NCBI GenBank assembly: GCA_902494345.1
Contig: CABUSV010000014.1
Location: 4,847-68,846, forward strand
DNA length: 64,000 bases
Origin: an uncultured Collinsella sp.
GTDB taxonomy: Bacteria > Actinomycetota > Coriobacteriia > Coriobacteriales > Coriobacteriaceae
Reading direction: 5' to 3'
The position numbers and the translations under genes were made by a program. The notes under the pieces are model-generated. The model was not told where the DNA came from, did no database searches, and was given only the letters and a program-made list of their open reading frames with translations. Below, piece after piece: positions 8,004-15,724 of this stretch. The first letter of the stretch is position 1. Each line of letters opens with the position of its first letter.

Positions 8004-9041
8004 CTAGAGTCCGCCGTCCCAGTGCCGAATCACGAATTCCCGCAGGTCGTTCTGACGTTTCTGGAATGTCTCGCTTCGGTCGCACTTAAGACCCATAGCG
8101 AGCGCGATGGCATTCATCGCCCGGTGCAATTGCAGCTGATGGGCAAACTGAGTCCCGGTGAGGACGATCATCCTAAAGCCCAGCGCGCTCAGCACGGTCA
8201 TACGCTCCGCATCCGACGCGCTGCGCTGTTTATCAAGATGGTCCGAACCGTTGTATTCAATCCCCGTACCGCTCGCAGGCGCATATACGTCGATCTCGAA
8301 ATACCCGGCCTTTGCGAGATACTTGAACTCGTTGGGAACATCGACCCGATGGTTGAGCTCAACCTTGGCGTATCCCAGCCCGCCCTGGGAACGTTTTGCT
8401 ACGACCATGATTGCAGTGGCCGTCTCCATGGGCGATCGCGCGCCATCGTGCACGCGCTTGAGCACGGCCGCCGCACGTGTAGCCCCCTGACGAGATCGGT
8501 TCTCATTGCAGTAAGCATTCAAGTCGGCAACGGTATACCTCTGCCCCATCTCGATATAATCGCCTGTCGACAGATGATTCAAATGGTATCGGGCACAGAT
8601 TTCGTAGCCATATTCCAGCTGCTCGGGCTCGCTCATCCACGAACCCGCTTGGACAAAGCACATGGCCTCATCAACCACCAGAAGGCCCTCTGCCACCTCG
8701 ATAAGATGGCCTGGGGGTACCGGCGCCCCAAACACATGGCACCTAAATCCAGCCGGCGTCGAGCGCTCAAAATCGAAGTTGACGAGCGTATCGATATGAT
8801 CGAGCTCTTCTCGTGAAATACCAAGCGAGACCAGATAGTCGGCAACGATCCCAACTGCCATTGAAGCCCTCAGCCCCTTGGCATCGAGTCCCAATTTGGG
8901 CAGGCTCGCGGTCGGCTCCGCCTCGCTAGCAAGCGAGTCCTCATCGTATAGGCTGCTTGCTCGCGAGAGCGGCTCGGACGGGCGCGCCACGTTGTGGTAC
9001 AGCCAGGCAGTCTTATGGGACAGGACGATCGGCAGGTCCAT
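8004..9041 (-). CDS. Probable PD-(D/E)XK (DUF559-like) protein, function unknown
   Basis: A 345-residue protein not tied to a known pathway. The C-terminal third (about residues 240-320) has the DUF559/Vsr-like pattern FEIDVYAP ... GIEYNGSDH ... LGFRMIVLT, as in small PD-(D/E)XK nuclease folds. The usual Lys after the Glu is replaced by Asn (EYN), so catalysis is uncertain. The N-terminus (LPIVLSHKTAWLYH) resembles actinobacterial proteins grouped with AbiEi-type antitoxins. The ATG at 9041 is preferred because the sequence before it is a GGGGGGGC run acting as Shine-Dalgarno; a GTG at 9098 is the longer alternative. The gene is alone and framed by B repeats on both sides, which hints at a mobile or defence-related cassette. 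This is an inference only. Confidence 0.6.
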   Translation of the reverse strand: MDLPIVLSHKTAWLYHNVARPSEPLSRASSLYDEDSLASEAEPTASLPKLGLDAKGLRASMAVGIVADYLVSLGISREELDHIDTLVNFDFERSTPAGFRCHVFGAPVPPGHLIEVAEGLLVVDEAMCFVQAGSWMSEPEQLEYGYEICARYHLNHLSTGDYIEMGQRYTVADLNAYCNENRSRQGATRAAAVLKRVHDGARSPMETATAIMVVAKRSQGGLGYAKVELNHRVDVPNEFKYLAKAGYFEIDVYAPASGTGIEYNGSDHLDKQRSASDAERMTVLSALGFRMIVLTGTQFAHQLQLHRAMNAIALAMGLKCDRSETFQKRQNDLREFVIRHWDGGL

Positions 9042-9143
9042 GAGCCCCCCCAATGGAGTCGGATAACCAACCTTATTCCCCTGCCCACGGATCCGCACAC
9101 CTTCGCGCTCAAGAAAGCGATTCCACCCGGTCGAGTGGCAGAA

Positions 9144-9208
9144 AAACCATCACAACATTCGATGCTTTTCCCGATTTTGGTAAAAAACGTTGAATGTTGT
9201 GATGGTTT
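9144..9208. repeat. Palindromic repeat B3
   Basis: Third copy of the B family, with outer arms AAACCATCACAACATTCGA and a near-perfect complement. It differs from B2 at only a few loop positions. Confidence 0.88.
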
Positions 9209-9290
9209 GAGGCGAGGTGAGGGGCACAGAGGGCCAAAGCATCGTGCTTGGAGCGTGACTATTTTTTTCGCCCTGTCGTCAACACAAACC

Positions 9291-9321
9291 TTGACTCTAT
9301 AATCGTTGTAGGGTTTTCACT
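9291..9321 (+). promoter_or_regulatory. Candidate MerR-type promoter of the MATE gene
   Basis: TTGACT (9291-9296) is followed by a 19-base spacer containing CTATAATCGTTGTAGGG, an imperfect dyad (CTCTA...TAGGG), and then TTCACT (9316-9321). An over-long spacer with a dyad inside is the hallmark of MerR-activated promoters, which often drive efflux pumps. The -10 match is weak and no merR gene is adjacent. Confidence 0.4.
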
Positions 9322-9363
9322 ACACTGGTACCTAAACGAACCAAGCCAGAAAGTACCCCGCCC

Positions 9364-10710
9364 ATGGAACACGACCTCACACGCGGCAATGTCCTTAAGA
9401 CCATCGCGGTCTTTGCCCTGCCCTATATGCTCTCGTACTTTTTGCAGATGCTCTACGGCATGGCCGACCTGTACATGATGGGGCAGTTTAGCGGCGCCGC
9501 CGGCATCACTGCCGTGGGCAATGGCGCGCAGACGCTCTATATCATTACCGTGACGCTCGTGGGCCTGGCCATGGGAACGACGGTCATCGTCGGCCACGCC
9601 GTGGGTTCGCGCCGGTTTGACCGTGCCGAGACCGCCATAGGCAACACTATCACACTCTTTATGGGCGTCTCGGTGGTGCTGGCCGCCATCTTGTTTGCAC
9701 TATGCCCGCAAATCGTGGCGCTCATTGGCACGCCGGCCGAGGCAGTCGAAGGCACCGCCGCCTACCTGCGCATCTGCTTTATCGGCATTCCCTTTATCGC
9801 CGCGTACAACATTCTTTCGGCCATCTTTCGCGGGCTGGGCGATTCGCGCTCGCCTATGTACGTGATTGGCGTCGCGTGCATCATTAACATCACGCTCGAC
9901 TTTCTGTTTATCGGCCACATGGGGCTCGGCCCCGTGGGCGCGGCGCTCGGCACGGTAACCGCCCAGACGGCCAGCGTTGCCCTCGCGCTCGTGTGGCTCA
10001 AGAGCCGCCGCACGAACATCCACGTTAAGCGCAGCGACCTGCGCCCCCAGCCCGAGGTTCTCGGCAGCATTCTTAAGATCGGCGTGCCTGTGGCTGTGCA
10101 GGACGGCTGCATCCAGGTGGCGTTTATGTTTATCACCGTCATCGCCAACCACCGAGGGCTCGTCGACGCCGCCGCCGTGGGCCTGGTCGAGAAGATGATC
10201 AGCTTTTTGTTCATTGTGCCGAGCTCCATGGGCGCCACCGTCAGCGCACTCACGGCGCAAAACGCCGGCGCGGGCAAGGGCGACCGCGCACGTCAGGTGC
10301 TCAAAGACGCCATGACCATCTCGGTAGTGTATGGCTGTCTGATCACGGTGCTGATGTGGCTGGTGGCACCGGCGTTTATTGGCTTTTTTGCCAAGGACCC
10401 CGCGGTGGTCGCGGCCGGTACCGGCTATATGCACAGTTATATTTTCGATGCAATCTTTGCCGGCATCCACATTTGCTTTAGCGGCTTTTTCGCTGCGTAT
10501 GGCAAGAGCTACATCGGCTTTGCGCACAACGTGCTGGCCGTGGCTCTCATTCGCGTGCCGGGCGCGTGGCTGCTGTCGAACGCCTATTCCGACACGCTGT
10601 TTCCCATGGGCATCGCCTCGCCGTGCGGATCGATTTTGTCGGCAGTCATCTGTGTTATCGCGTTTACCGTGCTCAACCGGCGCGGGGCTTTTGACAGGTT
10701 GGTGGCGTAG
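9364..10710 (+). CDS. MATE-family efflux transporter
   Basis: A 448-residue protein with about 12 membrane segments arranged as two homologous halves (residues about 10-220 and 235-440). It belongs to the MatE/DinF-NorM superfamily, which exchanges Na+ or H+ for cationic drugs or metabolites. Typical family stretches are DLYMMGQFSGAAGITAVG in the first half and IPSSMGATVSAL-type sequence (here VPSSMGATVSALTAQNAGAG) in the second. The ATG at 9364 is the first start after the promoter region. It is monocistronic, with a possible MerR-type promoter and a strong bidirectional terminator after it. The substrate is unknown. Confidence 0.9.
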   Translation: MEHDLTRGNVLKTIAVFALPYMLSYFLQMLYGMADLYMMGQFSGAAGITAVGNGAQTLYIITVTLVGLAMGTTVIVGHAVGSRRFDRAETAIGNTITLFMGVSVVLAAILFALCPQIVALIGTPAEAVEGTAAYLRICFIGIPFIAAYNILSAIFRGLGDSRSPMYVIGVACIINITLDFLFIGHMGLGPVGAALGTVTAQTASVALALVWLKSRRTNIHVKRSDLRPQPEVLGSILKIGVPVAVQDGCIQVAFMFITVIANHRGLVDAAAVGLVEKMISFLFIVPSSMGATVSALTAQNAGAGKGDRARQVLKDAMTISVVYGCLITVLMWLVAPAFIGFFAKDPAVVAAGTGYMHSYIFDAIFAGIHICFSGFFAAYGKSYIGFAHNVLAVALIRVPGAWLLSNAYSDTLFPMGIASPCGSILSAVICVIAFTVLNRRGAFDRLVA

Positions 10711-10808
10711 CGGGGCAACGCGGAATCGCCCTGATCGATGACATCATCAGCGACGATCCCGCGACCTATGTGACGCAGATCACGGTGCCGGTTTCCCCAG
10801 CAAAGTAA
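10711..10808 (+). pseudogene. Possible gene remnant (about 30 codons)
   Basis: Directly after the MATE stop, one frame reads about 30 codons ending at a TAA (10806-10808), with coding-like sequence (GIALIDDIISDDPATYVTQ, then VPVSPAK). It has no start or ribosome binding site of its own. It could be the C-terminal tail of a lost regulator or enzyme. The evidence is composition only. Confidence 0.25.
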
Positions 10809-10847
10809 GAACCGCCCGGAAGGCATCATGCTTCCCGGGCGGTTCTT
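10807..10847. terminator. Bidirectional terminator between the MATE gene and ligA
   Basis: AAGAACCGCCCGG(G)AAG and its complement form a 16-bp stem flanked by A- and T-rich ends, between two converging genes. Confidence 0.8.
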
Positions 10848-10866
10848 CAATTAGGCTATCAATGCG

Positions 10867-13095
10867 CTAAGCCTGGGGCACCTGACCAGTAGCCAAGATC
10901 TGCTCGAGTGCATCCTCATCCAGCACGGGCACGCCCAGCTGCTCGGCTTTGGTGAGCTTGGAGCCCGCTTTGGGGCCGGCGACCAGATAGCTCGTCTTCT
11001 TTGACACGCTGCCCGAAACCTTGGCGCCGAGCACCTTGAGCGCGGCGCCCGCCTCGTCGCGCGTGCGGTTGACGAGCGTGCCGGTCAGCACGAAGGTCAG
11101 ACCCGCGAGTGGCTGTGCGTCGGCGAGCTCGCCCGCCACGCCAGCGTCGGCTGCGGCTTGCGCGTGCGCAGCGCCCAAGTCGACCTCGAGCGAAAGGCCC
11201 GCCTGGCGCAGACGTTCCAGCACGGCAAGGTTCTCGGGCACGGCCAGGAACTGCTTAACGCTCGCCGCAATCTTGGGGCCGATGCCCTCGCACTCGGCAA
11301 TATCCTCCTCGCTCGCCAAGATGAGCTTGTCAATCGACAGGAATCGCTCGGCGATGACCTCACCCACACTCTTGCCCACGTGGCGGATACCCAGGGCAAA
11401 CAGCACGCGACCGAGCGGCTGGCTCTTGGACTTGTTGAGCTCGGCGATAATCTTCTCGGCCGTCTTGAGGCCTACCGGAATGGGGTCACCCTTCTTGACG
11501 CCCTTTTTGCTGTTGGAGCTGGCATAGGTGCGCCCCGTGTCCAGTCCGGCGATGTCATCAACCGTGAGCTGGTAGAAGTCCGCGACATCGTGGATCAGGC
11601 CGGCGGCGATCATCTTGTCGACGATCTCGTCGCCTAGGCCGTCGACGTCCATGCAGCCGCGGCTCACCCAGTGGAGCAAGCGCTCCTTGAGCTGTGCGGG
11701 GCAGTCGATGGACACACAGCGGTAGGCAACCTCGCCATCCTCGTGGACCACGGGGCTGCCGCACACGGGGCAGACCTCGGGCATCTGCCAGTCGACCGAA
11801 TCGGCCGGACGCTTATCGAGCACCGGGCCCACGACCTCGGGGATTACATCGCCTGCCTTGTGCACGATGATAGTGTCGCCCTCGCGCACGTTTTTGCGAC
11901 GAATCTCGTCGATGTTGTGCAGCGTGGCGCGCGCGATAGTGGAGCCGGCAACCGTCACCGGGTCGAACTCGGCGACCGGTGTGAGCACACCGGTGCGGCC
12001 CACCTGGATGCGAATTTCGCGCAGGACGGTCTGCTTTTCCTCGGGCGGGAACTTAAAGGCGATGGCCCAGCGTGGCGCGCGGGCAGTAAAGCCCAGGTCG
12101 AGCTGCTGCTGGAAGCTGTCGACCTTTACGACCACGCCGTCGATGTCATAGTCCAAGTCACCGCGATGCTCGAGGGCCTGGGCGCAGAACTCGTGGACCT
12201 CGGCCGGCGTGGCGCAGCGTGCCACGTTGGGGTTGACGCTAAAACCGGCACTGCGCAGCCAATCGAGGAACTCGCGCTGGCTGTGGATGTGCAGCGGATC
12301 GGTATCGGCGATGGCATAGATAAAGGTGGCCAGGTCGCGGCGCGCCGTAACCTTAGGATCCTTCTGACGCAAGCTGCCAGCAGCGGCGTTGCGCGGGTTG
12401 GCGAAGGGGTCGCGGCCCTCGGCATCGGCCTCTTCATTCAGACGTACAAAGCTGCCCTTGGGCATATAGACCTCGCCGCGCACCTCGATGGTGCGCTCGC
12501 GGTCGGCACCCATGTGGGCGAGCGCCGGCTCGGACAGGTGCATGGGCACATCCTTGATGGTGCGCACGTTGAGCGACACGTCCTCGCCCGTGGTACCGTC
12601 GCCACGTGTGGCGGCGCGCACAAAGGTGCCGTTTTGATAGGTAAGCGCCACACCCAGACCGTCGATCTTAAGCTCGCAGGTATAGGTGACGCTACCGGCA
12701 CCGAGCGCATCCTCGGTTCGTTGGAGCCACGCGTCGAGTTCGTCCAGATCCATGGCATCGTCCATGGAATACATGCGCGCCATGTGCGTGACCGGCGTAA
12801 ACTGCTCGCTCACGTAGCCGCCCACGCGCTGGGTATAGCTGTCGGACGTCACCAGGTCGGGGTAGGTCGCCTCGATTTCCTGCAGCTCAACGAGCATTTT
12901 GTCAAAGGCGGCGTCCGTGATCTCGGGCGCATCGAGCATGTAGTAGCGATAGGCGTGGTAGTCGAGCTCATGGCGCAGCTCGGCCGCGCGCGCTGCCGCC
13001 TGGGCACGGGCATCGGCCGGTGCGGCGGTATCCGTGCTCGCGGGCGTTTCGGTATCGATGTCCACACCGTCACCAAACAGGCTCGATTGCTCCAT
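10867..13095 (-). CDS. ligA: NAD+-dependent DNA ligase LigA
   Basis: A 742-residue replication and repair ligase. The adenylated lysine is K143 in CELKIDGLG (KxDG). The N-terminal Ia domain contains the YHAYRYY NMN-binding stretch. Downstream are the OB fold, a zinc finger (CPVCGSPVV and a second Cys pair ending DCPAQ, residues about 440-465), helix-hairpin-helix repeats and a C-terminal BRCT domain (residues about 660-735). It is longer than the typical 670-690 residues because of an acidic Ala/Thr-rich N-terminal extension of about 30 residues. The ATG at 13095 has AAGGAG upstream. It is the essential bacterial ligase and is monocistronic here. Confidence 0.96.
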   Translation of the reverse strand: MEQSSLFGDGVDIDTETPASTDTAAPADARAQAAARAAELRHELDYHAYRYYMLDAPEITDAAFDKMLVELQEIEATYPDLVTSDSYTQRVGGYVSEQFTPVTHMARMYSMDDAMDLDELDAWLQRTEDALGAGSVTYTCELKIDGLGVALTYQNGTFVRAATRGDGTTGEDVSLNVRTIKDVPMHLSEPALAHMGADRERTIEVRGEVYMPKGSFVRLNEEADAEGRDPFANPRNAAAGSLRQKDPKVTARRDLATFIYAIADTDPLHIHSQREFLDWLRSAGFSVNPNVARCATPAEVHEFCAQALEHRGDLDYDIDGVVVKVDSFQQQLDLGFTARAPRWAIAFKFPPEEKQTVLREIRIQVGRTGVLTPVAEFDPVTVAGSTIARATLHNIDEIRRKNVREGDTIIVHKAGDVIPEVVGPVLDKRPADSVDWQMPEVCPVCGSPVVHEDGEVAYRCVSIDCPAQLKERLLHWVSRGCMDVDGLGDEIVDKMIAAGLIHDVADFYQLTVDDIAGLDTGRTYASSNSKKGVKKGDPIPVGLKTAEKIIAELNKSKSQPLGRVLFALGIRHVGKSVGEVIAERFLSIDKLILASEEDIAECEGIGPKIAASVKQFLAVPENLAVLERLRQAGLSLEVDLGAAHAQAAADAGVAGELADAQPLAGLTFVLTGTLVNRTRDEAGAALKVLGAKVSGSVSKKTSYLVAGPKAGSKLTKAEQLGVPVLDEDALEQILATGQVPQA

Positions 13096-13279
13096 AGCGG
13101 CACTCCTTCGCTCGATTTCAAACGGATACTAGAGTACCACCGGTCACCATGGGGCCGAATAACCCTTTCGAACCGCACCGAATCGGCAGCCGACGGACCG
13201 GGGTGGATCGCGCGATCAAACCATATCCTTGCCATTTCTAAATGATCTGTTTCCCCGTCCCCAACGGATCAACAAGAAA

Positions 13280-13315
13280 AGAGGGACTGTCCCACGTTGA
13301 TGGGACAGCCCCTCT
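13280..13315 (-). terminator. Terminator of htrA
   Basis: AGAGGGACTGTCCCA and TGGGACAGCCCCTCT form a 15-bp stem with one mismatch, 27 bases past the htrA stop. An A-rich tract (T-rich in the transcript) follows on the minus strand. Confidence 0.75.
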
Positions 13316-13341
13316 GGCTTCGATATGTGCGATACGGCTCG

Positions 13342-14802
13342 CTAGTAACCCTGACCGTAGCCTTGACCCTGGCCCTGCTGGCCCAGCAGCTCCTCCAGGT
13401 ACTGGCGCAGCTGTTCGTCAGTAATGCCACCGTTGCCGGTATCGGTCGCGCTGTCGTCCTGCTGCTGGTTCTGCAGCTCCTCGTCGGAGCCCAGCTCGAC
13501 GGTAACCTTTTTCTCTTCCTTGCCGCGCACGAGCGTGATCTCGACCTTCTCGCCCACCTCGTGGCTGCGCAGCGCGATGATCAGGCCATCGGCGCTCGTA
13601 ATCTCATCGTCGCCCAGCTTGGTAATGACATCGCCCTCTTGGATGCCAGCCTTGGCGGCAGGACCGTCCTCGACGACACTTGCCACATACGCGCCGCTAT
13701 CGGTGCTCAGCTTGTTAGTGCGGGCGTTGAGCGCGTTGACGCTCGAAAGCGTGGCGCCCAGGTACGGATGCACCGGCGTCTTACCGTCGATGATCTGGTC
13801 GGCAATGTTCTTGGCGTAGTTAACGGGAATAGCAAAGCCCACGCCCGAGCTGGAGCCCGAGTAGCTCTCGATAAGCGAGTTAATGCCCACCAGCTCACCA
13901 TTGTCGTTAACGAGCGCGCCGCCAGAGTTGCCCGGATTGATGGCAGCATCGGTCTGAATCATGTTGGCGTAGATAGTGTTGCCGCTGGTAGAGCTCATGG
14001 CCGTGGAACGATAGAGCGCCGAGACGATACCCGTGGAGACAGACTGCTCGTTGCCGAACGGCGAGCCGATGGCCATGACCCACTCGCCCACGTTGAGCTT
14101 GGAGGAATCACCTATCTCGATCGGCGTGAGCTTGGAGGCATCGGCGTCCTTGAGCTTGATGACGGCCAGGTCGCTCGAGGCGTCGTTGCCCACGAACTCG
14201 GCCTCATAGGTGGTGCCGTCGTCCATGGTCACCACGTACTGGTCGTAGCCATCGACCACGTGGTTGTTGGTGAGGATGTGGCCCTCGGTATCGAGCACCA
14301 CGCCCGAACCGACGCTGCCCGAACCATCCGACTCGTCGGCAGACTGCGAAAGCGAGCCATTCTGGCCACCGCTCGAAGTGGCGGTGATGGAAACGACGGA
14401 AGGCAAGGCCTTGGCAGAAACGGCCTCGGCCAATGTGGTGTCCTCGGAGTCGATCGTGATCTTTTGCGTCGACGAACCCGAAGCGCCCGCCGTCACGGCA
14501 TTCTTTCCGCCGCCAATGTTGAGCGTGCCACTCATAATGAGCGCGATGACCAGCAGGGCGCCGCAGGCACAACCGGCGAGCGCCGTAATGAAGATCGGCA
14601 GCTTTTTGGTCTTGGTCTTGACCACTGTGTGCTTGTTTACAACCTGCTGGCCGCCCAGCGGCTTGCCGGTCTGTGTGTCGTAAGCCTGCACGTAGGGAAT
14701 GTTGCTGCCGGCAGGCGTCGACTCCACCTGCACGCGCGGCTGCTGCTGAGTCTCGCCGGCATTGCCAACATCCTGGGGACGCTGGGAATCGTTCTCGCTC
14801 AT
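13342..14802 (-). CDS. HtrA/DegP-type trypsin-like serine protease with PDZ domain
   Basis: A 486-residue membrane-anchored quality-control protease. A Pro/Gln-rich cytoplasmic N-terminus (about 75 residues) precedes one membrane segment (IFITALAGCACGALLVIALI). An extracytoplasmic trypsin fold follows, with the triad His in LTNNHVVDG, Asp in SSDLAVIKL and Ser in NPGNSGGAL. A single PDZ domain comes next (LGATLSS... AGIQEGDVITKLG). The C-terminal tail is Gln/Gly-rich (QGQGQGYGQGY). The ATG at 14802 has AAAGGATCGGAG upstream. The PDZ tail composition is unlike that of proteobacterial DegP but usual for actinobacterial HtrA. It probably degrades or refolds misfolded cell-envelope proteins. Confidence 0.92.
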   Translation of the reverse strand: MSENDSQRPQDVGNAGETQQQPRVQVESTPAGSNIPYVQAYDTQTGKPLGGQQVVNKHTVVKTKTKKLPIFITALAGCACGALLVIALIMSGTLNIGGGKNAVTAGASGSSTQKITIDSEDTTLAEAVSAKALPSVVSITATSSGGQNGSLSQSADESDGSGSVGSGVVLDTEGHILTNNHVVDGYDQYVVTMDDGTTYEAEFVGNDASSDLAVIKLKDADASKLTPIEIGDSSKLNVGEWVMAIGSPFGNEQSVSTGIVSALYRSTAMSSTSGNTIYANMIQTDAAINPGNSGGALVNDNGELVGINSLIESYSGSSSGVGFAIPVNYAKNIADQIIDGKTPVHPYLGATLSSVNALNARTNKLSTDSGAYVASVVEDGPAAKAGIQEGDVITKLGDDEITSADGLIIALRSHEVGEKVEITLVRGKEEKKVTVELGSDEELQNQQQDDSATDTGNGGITDEQLRQYLEELLGQQGQGQGYGQGY

Positions 14803-14831
14803 AGCTCCGATCCTTTCGTCAAATAACCAAA

Positions 14832-14855
14832 GGCCCGCCAAACACGTGGCGGGCC
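14832..14855 (-). terminator. Terminator of the glnA-glnR unit
   Basis: GGCCCGCCA and TGGCGGGCC form a 9-bp GC stem about 160 bases past the regulator gene, before htrA. The following run on the minus strand is only weakly T-rich. Confidence 0.55.
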
Positions 14856-14973
14856 ATCATTGTTCACGTTGAGTTGTACCCCAATATGCGGGCGTACGTG
14901 TATGAGAACGCAATCTTTTAGGAAGGCTTAAGTTCTACTGCAAACTCGAAAGGAACCCACACATGCGGCAAAG

Positions 14974-15007
14974 CCACCACAAAGATGCCTGCCCCCCCTT
15001 GCGGTGG
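14974..15007. repeat. Palindromic repeat A4 (diverged)
   Basis: The CCACCACAAAG / CTTGCGGTGG arms belong to the A family but contain mismatches and a C7 run in the loop. It lies immediately after the GlnR-like stop codon. Confidence 0.65.
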
Positions 15008-15011
15008 AAAT

Positions 15012-15674
15012 CTAGTCCTTAAACAGATAACCAACGCCGCGAACGGTGGTGATGTGTGCCGCGATCTGCGGGCCCACCTTGGAGCGGATGCGTCGAATGT
15101 GTACGTCGACGGTGCGCGTGCCGCCGCAGTACTCAAAGCCCCACACACGATGCAGCAGCACCTCGCGGCTGTAGGCGCGGTTGGGGTGCGTCGCCAAAAA
15201 GCTCAGCAGCGAGTACTCCATCAGCGTCAGGTCGATGGGCTCGTTATCGAGTGTCACCTGGTAGGTAGCCAGGTTAATCTCGAGGTTGTCGATATTGAGC
15301 ACATCGTCGGCGGTGACGGTCTCCTCCTCGCCCATCAGGCGCTGCGCACGAGCCTTAAGCTCGTTGGGCGTCGCCGTGGGGCATACAAAGTCGGCATGCG
15401 CGTGATTCGGCAGACGCAGGGTGCCGAGCGCCTCGTCGTCGACGATCACCAACATGGGGACGCCGCCACGATCGTCAAGCCACTTGGCAATCTGATCGAT
15501 GCGGTCGCTGCGGATGCCATCGGAGTCGAGAATCAGCAGGTCAAAGTCGTGCGCCGCAGTCGGCGAATCGGGGGTTGCAAGGCTCACCTCGACACCCAGG
15601 GTGGTCGTCAAGCTGCGGGCAAACTCGTGGAAGCGCGTCGTGCGCGCCATGAACAGGGCACTCTTTTCGGACAT
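15012..15674 (-). CDS. Orphan OmpR-family regulator, GlnR-like
   Basis: A 220-residue DNA-binding regulator. The C-terminal winged helix (residues about 120-220) closely follows actinobacterial GlnR: VWGFEYCGGTRTVDVHIRR compared with the GlnR form WGYDFFGGTRTVDVHVRR. The N-terminal receiver-like half is poorly conserved and lacks an obvious phosphorylation pocket; its putative loop reads LLILDSDG. No histidine kinase is adjacent. GlnR is known as a phosphorylation-independent master regulator of nitrogen assimilation. The ATG at 15674 has GGAGG upstream. It lies 50 bases downstream of glnA on the same strand, and a GlnR-box-like sequence precedes glnA. The GlnR name is inferred from these three points together. 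Confidence 0.75.
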   Translation of the reverse strand: MSEKSALFMARTTRFHEFARSLTTTLGVEVSLATPDSPTAAHDFDLLILDSDGIRSDRIDQIAKWLDDRGGVPMLVIVDDEALGTLRLPNHAHADFVCPTATPNELKARAQRLMGEEETVTADDVLNIDNLEINLATYQVTLDNEPIDLTLMEYSLLSFLATHPNRAYSREVLLHRVWGFEYCGGTRTVDVHIRRIRSKVGPQIAAHITTVRGVGYLFKD

Positions 15675-15724
15675 ATCGGCCTCCAAAGAAATGAGCTCAA
15701 TCGTACTGGAACAAGCCAGCGCGA

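Larger units (their letters stand above)
9042..9363. other. Divergent intergenic region between the DUF559-like gene and the MATE gene
   Basis: It holds a C7 run at 9045-9051 (the ribosome binding site of the minus-strand gene), repeat B3 and the MATE promoter. No additional gene is seen. Confidence 0.6.

Noticed and set aside
9041..9098. GTG at 9098 as start of the DUF559-like gene
   Set aside because: It adds 19 residues unlike relatives and lacks a ribosome binding site, while the ATG at 9041 has one.
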